Source: Sinorhizobium psoraleae
Lineage (GTDB): Bacteria > Pseudomonadota > Alphaproteobacteria > Rhizobiales > Rhizobiaceae
Direction of reading: 5' to 3'
Assembly: GCF_013283645.1 (NCBI RefSeq)
Contig: NZ_JABEKV010000002.1
Span: 689,798-753,797, forward strand
Length of the DNA: 64,000 nt
The position numbers and the translations under genes were made by a program. The notes under the pieces were generated by a model. It had not been told where the DNA came from, searched no databases, and saw nothing but the letters and a program-made list of their open reading frames with translations. Below are positions 8,962-18,111 of this stretch, one piece after another. Each line of letters begins with the position of its first letter. The first letter of the stretch is position 1.

Positions 8962-11031
8962 TCAGCGAAGCACAAGCAGCGCGTCGCCGGCGCGCACGCC
9001 GGAGCCCTTGGGCAGCACGAAGACCGGATTGATCTCCGCCTCTTCCAACCGATCGTCCAGCGCCACCGCCATGTCCGCGAATACCAGGACGGCGTCGATC
9101 AAAGCCTCCGTATCGGCGACCGGCCGACCGCGGAAGCCCTCCAGAAGGGCCGAACACTTTAGTTCGCCGATCATGTCGCGTACCTGTCGCCGCGTCACCG
9201 GCAAGAGCCGCATTGCGACGTCCTGGTACAACTCAGTGGTGAAGCCCCCCGCGCCCAACAGAACGCACGGCCCGAGCTGCGGATCACGGTTGTAGCCGAG
9301 GATGAACTCAACGCCGCCCCTGACCAGCTCCTGGATCAGGAAGCCATCAACCTTCGCGCCATTTGCAGCCACCTCGACGCGCGACAGCATCTGCTCGCAG
9401 ACCGCTTCGACGTTTGCTGTGGCGACGCCGACTTCAACACCTCCAACCTCCGATTTGTGCAGGATCTCCTTCGAGAGGATCTTGATCACGACGGGTCCTT
9501 CGAATGCGGTCGCCTTGGCCGCTGCGTCTGCCGGCGTTGCCGCCTCGATTTCGCGTGTGACCGGAAATCCGAAGCGCTCATAGAAGCGCTTGGCGTCGGC
9601 CTCGTTCAACGAACCTTGCGGCAGGTCCGCACCGGCCACGGCAGGGGCCGGCCGCCGCTCGGACGAGTCGGCTTCGCCTCGCGGCCGCAGCGCGCATAGG
9701 GCCGCTGCGCAGCTTTCGGGAGCCGCATAGGCCGGGATCCCGTTGGTATTCAAGTGTTGCACGATGCCCGGCGCTTCGGGACTGACATAAGCGATGATGG
9801 GCTTGTTACTGATGTTCATCGACTCGAGGAGCGGCCGGGCGACGACATCCGGCTGCCCGATCGAGGACGACCCCACGACAACGACGATGGCGTCGTAGGT
9901 GGGGCTTTCCGACAGGATTTTCAGGATGGATCGGAAGAGATCCGGACGCAGGCCGGCCAACGTGACGTCGATCGGATTGCGGTCGAGAACCGCCTCCTTG
10001 AGATCGAGCGCCAGCAGCTTTTCCGCAGTGTCGGGATCGGGGCTCGGCATTTCGAGGCCGGCAAGTCCGACATTGTCGGCGACGATCGTCGCCGCGCCGC
10101 CTGTCGACGTCACGATTGCAATGCGCTTGCCTGAAAGAAGACGCCCCTGGGACAGGCCGGCAGGGATGTCTAGGAGGTCTGCGAACGTCTGCGCCCGGAT
10201 GATACCGAGTTGCTTGAACAAGGCGTCATACACCTTGTCCGCGCCGGCCAGCGCGCCGGTGTGGGAGATGGCGGACTGCGCGCCGGACTCCGACCGACCG
10301 ACCTTGTAGGCGACGATGGGTTTGCCGGCCGCAATAACCCGCGCGGCGGCATTGCGGAATTTCTCCACGTTACGCACGGTTTCGAGATAAAGGGCAACAA
10401 TCCTGGTTGCCGGATCGTCCGCCATGGCATCGAGAAGGTCGGCAACTTCGATGTCGGATTCATTTCCCGTTGCAATCAGCTTGGAAAAACCGACCCCGCG
10501 TCCGACCCCGCGCGAGAGCAGAGATCCGAGAATCCCCCCGCTCTGCGACAAAAGGGCAATTCCGCCGGCACGGAAGTCCGTCATCTCCATGGCGCCGCTT
10601 GCCGTCAGCATGATGCGGTCCGTCAGGTTGACCAGTCCTATCGTATTGGGGCCCAGAATCCGCATCGAACCCGCGGCCGCGCGCAGCTCGGCCTGGAGAC
10701 GAAGCCCCTCCTGGCCGGCCTCGCCGAAGCCGCTTGCGAGAACGATCGCCGCTTTGGTGCCCACAGCGGCAAGCTGGCGAACGGATTCGATCACCCGATT
10801 GGCGCCGACGAGCACGAGCCCGAGATCCGGCGCCTCGGGCAGTGCCTGCGCATCCGCATAGCATGTCAGGTCGCCGATCGTTTCATAGCGCGGGTTGATG
10901 GGGTAGATCCGACCCTTGTAGCCGTGCTGTTGCAGATAAGCGATCGGCCGTCCCGTAAGCTTCGCAGCATCAGAAGAGGCGCCAACGACGGCTACGCTGG
11001 AGGGGTTCAGAAGCGCATCAATGAAAGTCAT
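8962..11031 (-). CDS. ADP-forming acyl-CoA synthetase (CoA-binding plus ATP-grasp)
   Basis: A 689-residue single-chain NDP-forming acyl-CoA ligase. An N-terminal CoA-binding Rossmann domain (SSVAVVGASSD, about residues 8-130) is followed by two succinyl-CoA-ligase-like domains with the phospho-histidine motif ISHTGALAGAD. A C-terminal ATP-grasp region follows (FPVTREIEAATP ... VVIKILSKEILHKSEVGGV). It would activate a free acid to its CoA ester. A GTG at 11046 gives a 4-base overlap with the upstream crotonase stop. The ATG at 11031 is preferred because GTGAGGCAGG lies before it. Either start implies tight coupling. No lysine acetyltransferase domain is present, so it is not a Pat-type fusion. 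Confidence 0.88.
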   Translation of the reverse strand: MTFIDALLNPSSVAVVGASSDAAKLTGRPIAYLQQHGYKGRIYPINPRYETIGDLTCYADAQALPEAPDLGLVLVGANRVIESVRQLAAVGTKAAIVLASGFGEAGQEGLRLQAELRAAAGSMRILGPNTIGLVNLTDRIMLTASGAMEMTDFRAGGIALLSQSGGILGSLLSRGVGRGVGFSKLIATGNESDIEVADLLDAMADDPATRIVALYLETVRNVEKFRNAAARVIAAGKPIVAYKVGRSESGAQSAISHTGALAGADKVYDALFKQLGIIRAQTFADLLDIPAGLSQGRLLSGKRIAIVTSTGGAATIVADNVGLAGLEMPSPDPDTAEKLLALDLKEAVLDRNPIDVTLAGLRPDLFRSILKILSESPTYDAIVVVVGSSSIGQPDVVARPLLESMNISNKPIIAYVSPEAPGIVQHLNTNGIPAYAAPESCAAALCALRPRGEADSSERRPAPAVAGADLPQGSLNEADAKRFYERFGFPVTREIEAATPADAAAKATAFEGPVVIKILSKEILHKSEVGGVEVGVATANVEAVCEQMLSRVEVAANGAKVDGFLIQELVRGGVEFILGYNRDPQLGPCVLLGAGGFTTELYQDVAMRLLPVTRRQVRDMIGELKCSALLEGFRGRPVADTEALIDAVLVFADMAVALDDRLEEAEINPVFVLPKGSGVRAGDALLVLR

Positions 11032-11042
11032 CTTGGCCTGCC

Positions 11043-11843
11043 TCACGCGCTGGTCTTGTTGAGGAATGCTTCGACGGACGCACGATGTTCGGCCGTGGTG
11101 TAGCAGATTGCCTGCGCCTCGCGGCCGAGAGCGAAAATCGCCTCATCGCTGCTCTCGAAGGTCTTGTCGAGAATGGCCTTTGTCAGGGCAATGGCGGCCG
11201 GCGAGCCGGCGCTCACCTGTTCCGCCCAGAGCTGAGCGTCATCAATCAGGGTATCCACCGGCGAAATTCTGTCGATCATGCCGATCCGCAGCGCCTCCTC
11301 AGGCTCGACCACCCTCCCCGTCAGAATGAGCTCCTTGGCGCGGGCGAGGCCCACGCGACGCGGCAGGAAATACATCCCGCCGCCATCCGATACGAGGCCA
11401 CGCTTGATGAAGCTCATCGACATTTTCGCGCCCTCTGCTGCGACAATGAAATCGCAGGCGAGTGCCATATCGAGACCGAGCCCGAAAGCTGCGCCATTAA
11501 CCGCGGCAATGACCGGCTTAGAGAGGCCATGGATGACGGCCACTCCCTTGTGCGTGCTGCGCTGGCGAGTCCAGCCGTTGAAGGCGACTTCTCCCGCAGG
11601 GACCTCCAGACGCGCGCGCATGCCCGATACATCGCCACCGGAGCAGAAGCCCTTGCCGGCGCCCGTCAGAACGACCGCACGAACCGATCGGTCGGCACCA
11701 ACCTTCTCGAAGGCTTCGATCAGTTCAGACCGCATCTGATCGTTGATGGCGTTGCGGACATCAGGTCGGTTCAATGTTACCGTCGCGATGCCGTTCTTGT
11801 GGGAAACCGCTATGAACTCATGTTCACGAACATTAACGGTCAT
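11043..11843 (-). CDS. Enoyl-CoA hydratase/isomerase, PaaG-like
   Basis: A 266-residue crotonase-fold protein with both oxyanion-hole segments (GKGFCSGGD and AAFGLGLDMAL). The two glutamates of classical hydratases are missing: the first position is Asp (GLDMAL), and the QPE segment is replaced by SFIKRGLVSDGGG. The latter resembles PaaG-type isomerases (AFSKLGLIPDCGG). It is therefore more likely an isomerase or specialised hydratase than a general enoyl-CoA hydratase. The ATG at 11843 follows a purine-rich AGAGGAAGGAAC region. It is coupled to the acyl-CoA synthetase downstream. Confidence 0.85.
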   Translation of the reverse strand: MTVNVREHEFIAVSHKNGIATVTLNRPDVRNAINDQMRSELIEAFEKVGADRSVRAVVLTGAGKGFCSGGDVSGMRARLEVPAGEVAFNGWTRQRSTHKGVAVIHGLSKPVIAAVNGAAFGLGLDMALACDFIVAAEGAKMSMSFIKRGLVSDGGGMYFLPRRVGLARAKELILTGRVVEPEEALRIGMIDRISPVDTLIDDAQLWAEQVSAGSPAAIALTKAILDKTFESSDEAIFALGREAQAICYTTAEHRASVEAFLNKTSA

Positions 11844-11975
11844 TCCTTTTGTTCCTTCCTCTTCGAGCGCCGATCTAGTGGCACTGGCGCGATCTTTCAC
11901 TTGGCTAAGGCATCCATGTCTTCGGACTGTCGTCTGGACAACTGATCATCTGGCCTCGTTAGCCCAACCATCGGA

Positions 11976-13340
11976 TTAGGGGAGACTCCCTCCTGCCGGG
12001 GCGACCAGCAGTTTTCGCGGCAGCTCGGCGCCGTACAGGATCGCATCGCGAAGCGAAGCCGCATCGGTGTCCGAGAGAATTCCGGACGCCAGTTCGTGGA
12101 ACTTCGCGACTATCTCCGCGTCGTTCAGAGGATTCTCGGGATCGCCTCGCCGCGTCTGTTGAAGATGTTCAAGCACACGGCCATCGCGCAAGATCACCCT
12201 CAGACGGGCCTGTCGACGGCGTGGATATTCAACGGTAAGGTCTGGATCCTCGGTCACGGAAATTCTCGTCATCAGTTCGCGAATGTCCGCGCGCGCCAGG
12301 GTCTCCTCCTCAAAGGCGGCGAGGCGGACCGCTCCGAGGATCAGTCGTGCGGCAAGGCAATATTGCAGGCTGAAACGCGCATCCTGCGCCGACGCGGGAT
12401 CTGGCCGATTGCACATCGCTTCGGTGGCGCGATAACCGTGCACTTCGATCCGCGCGATGTCTTTTTCGCGGAAGGAGTGACGCTCGCTCATAACTGCAAT
12501 GGCATCGAGCGCAGGAAAGATATGGCCGCAACATCCGTGCGCCTTGACTGTCATGCGGGTGATCGGTGTCCACTCTCCAAGGCCCGCAAGCGCCGCTTCC
12601 CAATTGCCGGTCGTATCGCTTGTCGCAGCCGCAAAACCGTTCTCTGCGTCGAGACTATCCGACGAGCCGGCAATTCCCACCGCGGCTGCCATCGCAGCCA
12701 GCAAGCCTGCATCTGCCGCATGCCCCGGATGCAGGGCCTTTGCGAGGCCCTTTCCCTGGAGGTTCTGCTGGTGCCCGCCCGCGAAACTTGACGACAGCGC
12801 GATGGCATTGCCGAGACTCCTATCATCCGCGCCGAGAAGCATCGCCCCCGCGACCGCCGCGCCGATGGTGCCGACGGTCGATGTGGTGTGCCAGAAGGTG
12901 TAGTGGCTGGGCTGAATGGCCAGCGAAATCCGGCAACCCACTTCGTAGCCGGCGACTATCGCGCGGTGCAACTCATCAAGGCTTGACCCGAGATGCTGCG
13001 CGAGAGCGAGAGCGGCCGCAATGGTCGGGCTGCCCGGATGATAGCCGCCATCCTTGAAAATATCGTCGAATTCGACGGTATGGCTAGCAGTGGCGTTGAG
13101 AAGAGCCGCGCGGCGCGGCGTAGAGGAGCGGCTATCGACGTAGGACCATGCGCCGCCGCTGCCATCCGTCTCCGGCACCGCCTTGGCCAGCATTATCGCC
13201 GGCGCGCGCACGCAGCCGGGCAACGTCGTTGCAAACCAGTCCAGAATCGCGCGGCGCACCGCCCACTCAACGGCGCCGTCAATCGGCCTTCGGCGCCAAT
13301 CGCAAGCCGCCTGGGCCAAAGCCGAAAGCGGATTGCTCAT
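11976..13340 (-). CDS. MmgE/PrpD-family dehydratase-like protein
   Basis: A 454-residue MmgE/PrpD protein. The family contains 2-methylcitrate dehydratase and cis-aconitate decarboxylase, which dehydrate or decarboxylate tricarboxylic or hydroxy acids. Recognisable segments are the N-terminal WFATTLPG, the TASHTVEFDDIF segment near residue 90, and MTVKAHGCCGHIFPALDA near 275. It is flanked by a CaiB-type transferase and a PaaG-like crotonase and close to a tricarboxylate transporter. It could form an unsaturated acid from an imported hydroxy acid, which is inference. Family members differ widely in substrate, so the reaction is unassigned. Confidence 0.85.
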   Translation of the reverse strand: MSNPLSALAQAACDWRRRPIDGAVEWAVRRAILDWFATTLPGCVRAPAIMLAKAVPETDGSGGAWSYVDSRSSTPRRAALLNATASHTVEFDDIFKDGGYHPGSPTIAAALALAQHLGSSLDELHRAIVAGYEVGCRISLAIQPSHYTFWHTTSTVGTIGAAVAGAMLLGADDRSLGNAIALSSSFAGGHQQNLQGKGLAKALHPGHAADAGLLAAMAAAVGIAGSSDSLDAENGFAAATSDTTGNWEAALAGLGEWTPITRMTVKAHGCCGHIFPALDAIAVMSERHSFREKDIARIEVHGYRATEAMCNRPDPASAQDARFSLQYCLAARLILGAVRLAAFEEETLARADIRELMTRISVTEDPDLTVEYPRRRQARLRVILRDGRVLEHLQQTRRGDPENPLNDAEIVAKFHELASGILSDTDAASLRDAILYGAELPRKLLVAPAGGSLP

Positions 13341-13435
13341 CGTAAGGTCGCTCCCAGCCTATCCTCCCGAGAGGGTGAGACCCGCTGCGGTGTAAGCATC
13401 ATCAAAACATGTCGGCGTCTCATGTTCTCCGCCTT

Positions 13436-14629
13436 TCAGTTGATCGCGCCTTCAGCACGAAGCCTCTCGAGGTCCGCACTGTCGAAACCGATCCCCCGCA
13501 GGATCTCCTCAGTTTGCGCACCGAGGGGCTGCGGCGGGAAACTCAGGCCGGGCGCGCTCTTCGACATGGTGAAGCCCGCGACGGGAACCACCAAGCCATC
13601 CGTCGACGTACCGGGCGCCGAGTGTTTGTGCAGAAGCGGCCGCGATGCAATTTGCGGATCCGCAAGCGCCTCTTTGAGCTGGCGCACTCGCGCCGCTGGT
13701 ATCCGCCTTTCCCGGAAGAAATGCTCCCAGTAGTCGGCAGGCATGGTGACGATGATGCTGCTGAGCGCAGCCTCCTCCTCGGCATGGCTGTCCAGCCGCT
13801 GATTGTTGTTCTGCTTTATAAGATCCTCGCGCCCGAGGGCGATCCACAGGCGGCGCTGCTGCTCGAGGTTCGACGCCGCTATCATCAGTTCCGCGTCAGA
13901 GGCGCGGTACTGGCCGATCGTGGCGAAGGGAAATCGATTGCCCTTCGGCTTCGGATGACTGCCATTCCACAGATATCCCGTGACGTAGGGGCTACACAGG
14001 ACGAGCGCCACGTCCAGCATGGAGACGTCGACGAACTGCCCGCTGACGCCGTTGCGTTCACGCTGCAGGAGGGCCGCCGTGATGGCATAGGCGGCCGTTG
14101 TACCTGTTGCATAGTCAACGACGGGAGCGCCGCATTTCAGAGGATCGCCATCGTCGCTGCCGGTCATAGCCATCATGCCCGAGAACGCCTGCAGAACGGA
14201 ATCATAGCCCGTCTGCTCCCGGCGCGGTCCGGTCGAGCCGAAAGCAGAGATCGAGCAGTAGATCAGGCTGGGATTACGTTCGCGTAGTTCTTCGTAGCCA
14301 AGCCCCAAGGCTTCAAATGCACCGGGCCGGTAGTTCTCGACGAAGACGTCCGCCGTTTCGATGAGCCGCTTCAAGGCGTCACGGCCGGATTCGGTCCTCA
14401 GGTTCAGTGCAACCGCCTTCTTGTTCGACGCCTGTGCCATGAAGGCAGTCCCCATGCCGGCACTGCTGAGATCGCGATCTGAGCCCTGAAGGCGCGCCTG
14501 GTCCGGATCGGACGGATCCTCGACCTTGATCACGTCGGCGCCGAGCACGGCCATCTGATAGCTGGCGAACGGTCCCGCCAGCACGTGGGTGGTGTCTATG
14601 ACACGGAAACCGGCAAGGGCCCTCGTCAT
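13436..14629 (-). CDS. Family III CoA-transferase (CaiB/BaiF)
   Basis: A 397-residue CaiB/BaiF protein. These move CoA between acids through an aspartyl-CoA anhydride. The N-terminal signature (GFRVIDTTHVLAGPFASYQMAVLGADVIKVE), the ENYRPGAFEALGLGYEEL segment and the conserved Asp in PVVDYATG are all present. GGAAAG precedes the ATG. It lies between the substrate-binding gene tctC and the MmgE/PrpD gene, in the same direction. It probably activates the transported acid or an intermediate by CoA transfer. The co-existence of a CoA ligase in the same array suggests two different acids are activated. Confidence 0.88.
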   Translation of the reverse strand: MTRALAGFRVIDTTHVLAGPFASYQMAVLGADVIKVEDPSDPDQARLQGSDRDLSSAGMGTAFMAQASNKKAVALNLRTESGRDALKRLIETADVFVENYRPGAFEALGLGYEELRERNPSLIYCSISAFGSTGPRREQTGYDSVLQAFSGMMAMTGSDDGDPLKCGAPVVDYATGTTAAYAITAALLQRERNGVSGQFVDVSMLDVALVLCSPYVTGYLWNGSHPKPKGNRFPFATIGQYRASDAELMIAASNLEQQRRLWIALGREDLIKQNNNQRLDSHAEEEAALSSIIVTMPADYWEHFFRERRIPAARVRQLKEALADPQIASRPLLHKHSAPGTSTDGLVVPVAGFTMSKSAPGLSFPPQPLGAQTEEILRGIGFDSADLERLRAEGAIN

Positions 14630-14708
14630 GGTCTTTCCTTATCCATTCTTCCTTCATTTACTCAGGCGGATGCGGTTCCGCCGGAGCATCTCACGCAGAG
14701 GCATCCGA

Positions 14709-15704
14709 CTACTGCAGAAGCCCGGCTGCCTCGAGCTGTTTGGTCGCGATCTTGCTGACGTCGCGTACGAAGGCGTCATATTCCTTCGGCCCCATCCAGG
14801 AATCGATGACACCAGTGCTGCGGGCGTAGTCCTGGTAGGTCTTCGCCTTCATCGCCTCGTGGATGGCGTCGGCAATCTGCTGCTGGAGTTCAAGCGGCAT
14901 GTCCTTCGGACCGAAGACGCCGCGCACCTGCACCCAGCTCGTATCGACCTTGTAGCCTTGCTCGCCGAAGGTCGGAACGTCCGGCAGGCCATTGAGCCGC
15001 TTTTCACCCAGAACACCGAGACCGATGATCCGCTTGGATTCGAAGAAGGGTGCGGTCGGCCCGAGATTCGAAACGCCCACATCCACGTGCCCACCAAGCA
15101 AGGCCGTCATGATGTCGGGAGTCGAGTCGAAACCGACCCAATTGAACTTTACGCCTGCTGCGCTCTCGAGCATGGCCGTGCCAAGATGCTGCATTGAGCC
15201 CACGGGCCCGAACCCGCCGATATTGATTGTGCCGGAGCTGGCTTTCGCCTTTGCGACGAGGTCCGACAGTGATTTGATTTCGGAATCCGTGCGAACGAAA
15301 TAGATGATCGGGTCTTCCTGCGTGGAGGCTATCCAGGAGAAGTCGTCGACCGAGAATGTTCCCTTGAGATTGGTCAACATGCTCGTGAAATGGCTCATCG
15401 TGTTGATGCCAATCGTCACGCCATCGGGCTTGGCTTGGCTGACATGAGCCATCTGGGTCGCCCCTCCGGCACCCGGCGCGTTCACCACGACAATCGGCTG
15501 ACCGATCATAGGCTCCAGGGATTGCGCCAAAGTGCGGATGAAGATGTCCGCCGTTCCGCCCGGTTTGGTATGCATGACGACGTTTACAGGGCCTGATGGC
15601 TTCCAAGCCGTCTCCGCGACGACGGGACTGCCCAGAGAGGCAACGACTGAGAAAGACGCAACCGCCGTGAACGCGCGCGCTGCCTTGAACAGATTGAATG
15701 ACAT
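14709..15704 (-). CDS. tctC: Tripartite tricarboxylate transporter substrate-binding protein
   Basis: A 331-residue periplasmic protein of the TctC/Bug family. It has a Sec signal peptide (residues about 1-29, ending ...SPVVAE) and the family hallmarks KPGGTADIFIR, VVNAPGAGGATQMAHV and GHVDVGVSNLG. It binds a carboxylate in the periplasm and delivers it to TctAB. The ATG at 15704 has a good ribosome-binding site (GGGAGGAGTTTC). It is separated from tctA by a strong hairpin (15828-15867). Bug proteins vary in ligand, so citrate is not implied. Confidence 0.9.
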   Translation of the reverse strand: MSFNLFKAARAFTAVASFSVVASLGSPVVAETAWKPSGPVNVVMHTKPGGTADIFIRTLAQSLEPMIGQPIVVVNAPGAGGATQMAHVSQAKPDGVTIGINTMSHFTSMLTNLKGTFSVDDFSWIASTQEDPIIYFVRTDSEIKSLSDLVAKAKASSGTINIGGFGPVGSMQHLGTAMLESAAGVKFNWVGFDSTPDIMTALLGGHVDVGVSNLGPTAPFFESKRIIGLGVLGEKRLNGLPDVPTFGEQGYKVDTSWVQVRGVFGPKDMPLELQQQIADAIHEAMKAKTYQDYARSTGVIDSWMGPKEYDAFVRDVSKIATKQLEAAGLLQ

Positions 15705-15827
15705 GAAACTCCTCCCAAGTTTGAATGAAAGAGACAGGGTCCTCCACGATGTGACCAGTGTGGTATCTCGGACCCGCGGAATGAACTGAGATTTAGTCAG
15801 GTCAGATGACCGCAATTCTTGGTCATC

Positions 15828-15867
15828 ATGCTCGGACAGCGAATGGATGAACCGACTGTCCGAGCAT
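15828..15867. terminator. Strong hairpin between tctA and tctC
   Basis: ATGCTCGGACAG (15828-15839) and CTGTCCGAGCAT (15856-15867) are perfect 12-base arms with a 16-base loop, just after the tctA stop. It can act as an attenuator or mRNA-stabilising structure that separates expression of the permease genes from tctC. There is no clear T-run. Confidence 0.6.
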
Positions 15868-15875
15868 TGTCAGCC

Positions 15876-17381
15876 TTACACCGAAGGATCGGCGGCCATG
15901 GCGGCACGCCGGCGCTTCCGAATGAAGCCAACGGCCGGAAGCGCGAATGCGAGGATGGCTGTCAAAAGCAACGCGACCGTCAGAGGCGAGGTGTAGAAGA
16001 TCTCAAGAGAGCCATGGGACGTAATCAGCGCCCGCCGGAAATTGGTTTCCATCATCTCGCCAAGCACCAGAGCAAGAATTATCGGTGCCAGCGGAACCTG
16101 CACCTTTCTAAGTAGGTAACCGAGGATACCGAAGGCAGTCATCACGTAGACCGGAAACATGGTGCCCTCGGAGGCGTAGGCCCCCACAAGGCAAATTCCC
16201 GCGACGATCGCCGCGATAGCGGGACCGGGAATGTTTGCCACATGAGCCCAGGCACGCGCACCGGCAAGCCCGATGAACACCATGACCGGCACGCCGATCC
16301 AGAGCGACGCGAAGATAGTGTAGGGAATCTCGGGGTTGCGGCTGAACAGCAGAGGCCCCGGCTGAATGCCCTGGATCATCAGGGCGCCGATCATCACCGC
16401 CGTCGTCGGGGAACCGGGAATGCCGAGCGCAAGCAAAGGTGCCATCGCACCGGAGACGGCAGCGTTGTTCGCCGCTTCCGAGGCCGCGACACCCTCGATA
16501 GATCCCTTGCCAAATCGCTCCGGAGTCTTGGAAGTTTTCTTGGCCACCGCATAGGCAATAAAGGAGGCAATGGACGCGCCCGCACCGGGAATGATGCCGA
16601 TGATGTAGCCGAGCACCGAGCTTCTAAAGACGACGCCGTTGAGCGACCATAGGCCCTTCCAGTTCCAGGTGCGCCAGCCGCCAAGCGGCGCGCTCTTGAT
16701 CTTGGCTGTCACGCCCTCTTCGACGAGGAAGAGGACCTCCGAAAGCGCATAAAGCCCCAGCAGCACCGGCACGAGGGGCAGTCCCTCGAAGAGCTCTACC
16801 GACGCGGCAAAACGTGGCGTGCCGGTCTGCGTATCCAGCCCGACCGTCGCGAGCGCGAGACCGATGCCCATCGCGACCGCGCCCTTGACAACCGAGCCCT
16901 CCGCAAGGCCGACCACCAGGCTGAGCCCGACAAGCGCCAGAGCGAAGTATTCACCGGGTCCGAACCGCAATGCGAATTCCGAGAGCGGAACGGCGGTAAA
17001 CAGCAGGAACAGGGCACTGATGAAGATACCGATGCCGGATGTGACGATCGACACCAGGAGGGCTTCGCCCGCCTTTCCCTGCTGGCTCAGCGGATAGCCG
17101 TCCCAAGCCGTCGCGACTGCGGCCGACGTGCCGGGCGAGTTGATGAGAATGGCGGTGATCGCGCCGCCATATTCTGCCGCGGCATACAAGGCCACCAGGC
17201 CAACGATCGAGACGACGGGGTCAAGCCCGTAGGTGAATGGGATGAGCAATGCGACGCCGAGACTGGGGCCGAGACCAGGAATCGCCCCGATGAGATAACC
17301 GACGAGCGAGCCGAAGATGAGGCTCAGCCACACCAGCGGATCGCCGAACGCCGAGAAGCCTGAGAGAAGGTTTTCAATCAT
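15876..17381 (-). CDS. tctA: Tripartite tricarboxylate transporter, large permease
   Basis: A 501-residue membrane protein with about 11-12 transmembrane segments. It has the TctA signatures GAIPGLGPSLGVALLIPFTYGLDP near the start and IIPGAGASIASFIAYAVAKKTSK in the middle. NNAAVSGAMAPLLALGIPGSPTTAVMIGAL follows. These are the two re-entrant loop motifs that make up the transport pathway. It follows tctB by 9 bases and is the channel of the importer completed by TctB and TctC. Confidence 0.93.
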   Translation of the reverse strand: MIENLLSGFSAFGDPLVWLSLIFGSLVGYLIGAIPGLGPSLGVALLIPFTYGLDPVVSIVGLVALYAAAEYGGAITAILINSPGTSAAVATAWDGYPLSQQGKAGEALLVSIVTSGIGIFISALFLLFTAVPLSEFALRFGPGEYFALALVGLSLVVGLAEGSVVKGAVAMGIGLALATVGLDTQTGTPRFAASVELFEGLPLVPVLLGLYALSEVLFLVEEGVTAKIKSAPLGGWRTWNWKGLWSLNGVVFRSSVLGYIIGIIPGAGASIASFIAYAVAKKTSKTPERFGKGSIEGVAASEAANNAAVSGAMAPLLALGIPGSPTTAVMIGALMIQGIQPGPLLFSRNPEIPYTIFASLWIGVPVMVFIGLAGARAWAHVANIPGPAIAAIVAGICLVGAYASEGTMFPVYVMTAFGILGYLLRKVQVPLAPIILALVLGEMMETNFRRALITSHGSLEIFYTSPLTVALLLTAILAFALPAVGFIRKRRRAAMAADPSV

Positions 17382-17390
17382 GGCAGCCCC

Positions 17391-17891
17391 TCAAGGAAAG
17401 ACAACGTTCAACGCAAGCGCGAACACAACATAGATGAATGCGACCAAGCCGATGGACACGCCCAGCACATGCAGGATGCGGCGCTCGCCAGCCGCCACCA
17501 TGATCGCAGCGGAGAAGAGCGCGGTGCAGAGATAGACACCCAGCGTTTCAAAGGTCACGGCCTGACCGACAAGGAGTAGAGCGACGGTCAGAACAAAAAG
17601 CGGTCGCCTCCAACGGCTGTCGGCTTTCCCCATCTTGCCCATATGCCGCGCGACCGCGAGACCGATCATCGATACGGTTGCAATACCAGTCCCGAAGGCA
17701 ACGAGAAGCGGGAAGCCGCCTGCGCCGACATCCGTTGAATTGAACGGCTTCGGCAAGTGGTACGCTTCGACGACGTACCAGGAGAGAATCGCGAGCACGA
17801 TCAGGCCGGTCGCGATTTCTAGTATCGACAAAGGTATGCGGACATAGCCCTGCACGGGCTCCTCGCCCTTGTTGAGAGCCTCATTCTCCAT
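17391..17891 (-). CDS. tctB: Tripartite tricarboxylate transporter, small subunit
   Basis: A 166-residue TctB-type membrane protein with four predicted hydrophobic segments. The first (LEIATGLIVLAILSWYVVEAYHLP) is followed by a periplasmic stretch with GAGGFPLLVA, typical of the family. The ATG at 17891 has an excellent ribosome-binding site (AAGGAGGAGACC); the open frame continues to 18026 without one. It is immediately upstream of tctA. Confidence 0.88.
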   Translation of the reverse strand: MENEALNKGEEPVQGYVRIPLSILEIATGLIVLAILSWYVVEAYHLPKPFNSTDVGAGGFPLLVAFGTGIATVSMIGLAVARHMGKMGKADSRWRRPLFVLTVALLLVGQAVTFETLGVYLCTALFSAAIMVAAGERRILHVLGVSIGLVAFIYVVFALALNVVFP

Positions 17892-18111
17892 TGGTCTCCT
17901 CCTTGCTGCCGTCTTTCGGCAAGTGCCGCGCGGCAGCCATTTCCTCCAGCGCCGTTCGATGTGTTGTGAGATGACGGCGCAAAGAGGCACGCCCTGCGGC
18001 ACGGCCTCGATCTTCGTTATGGGCAATGAGAGCAGTGAATTGAACTGAGTATATATTGGGCAGAATGTTCATTCGCTTTGGTCAAGCTGGCCACGCACGC
18101 GAAGGCGAACG

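Noticed and set aside
11976-14629. Itaconate/aconitate pathway for the PrpD and CaiB genes
   Set aside because: A cis-aconitate-decarboxylase-like role fits the family and the tricarboxylate transporter, but no citramalyl-CoA lyase is visible, and the thiolase and fused dehydrogenase do not belong to that route. Kept only as an alternative.
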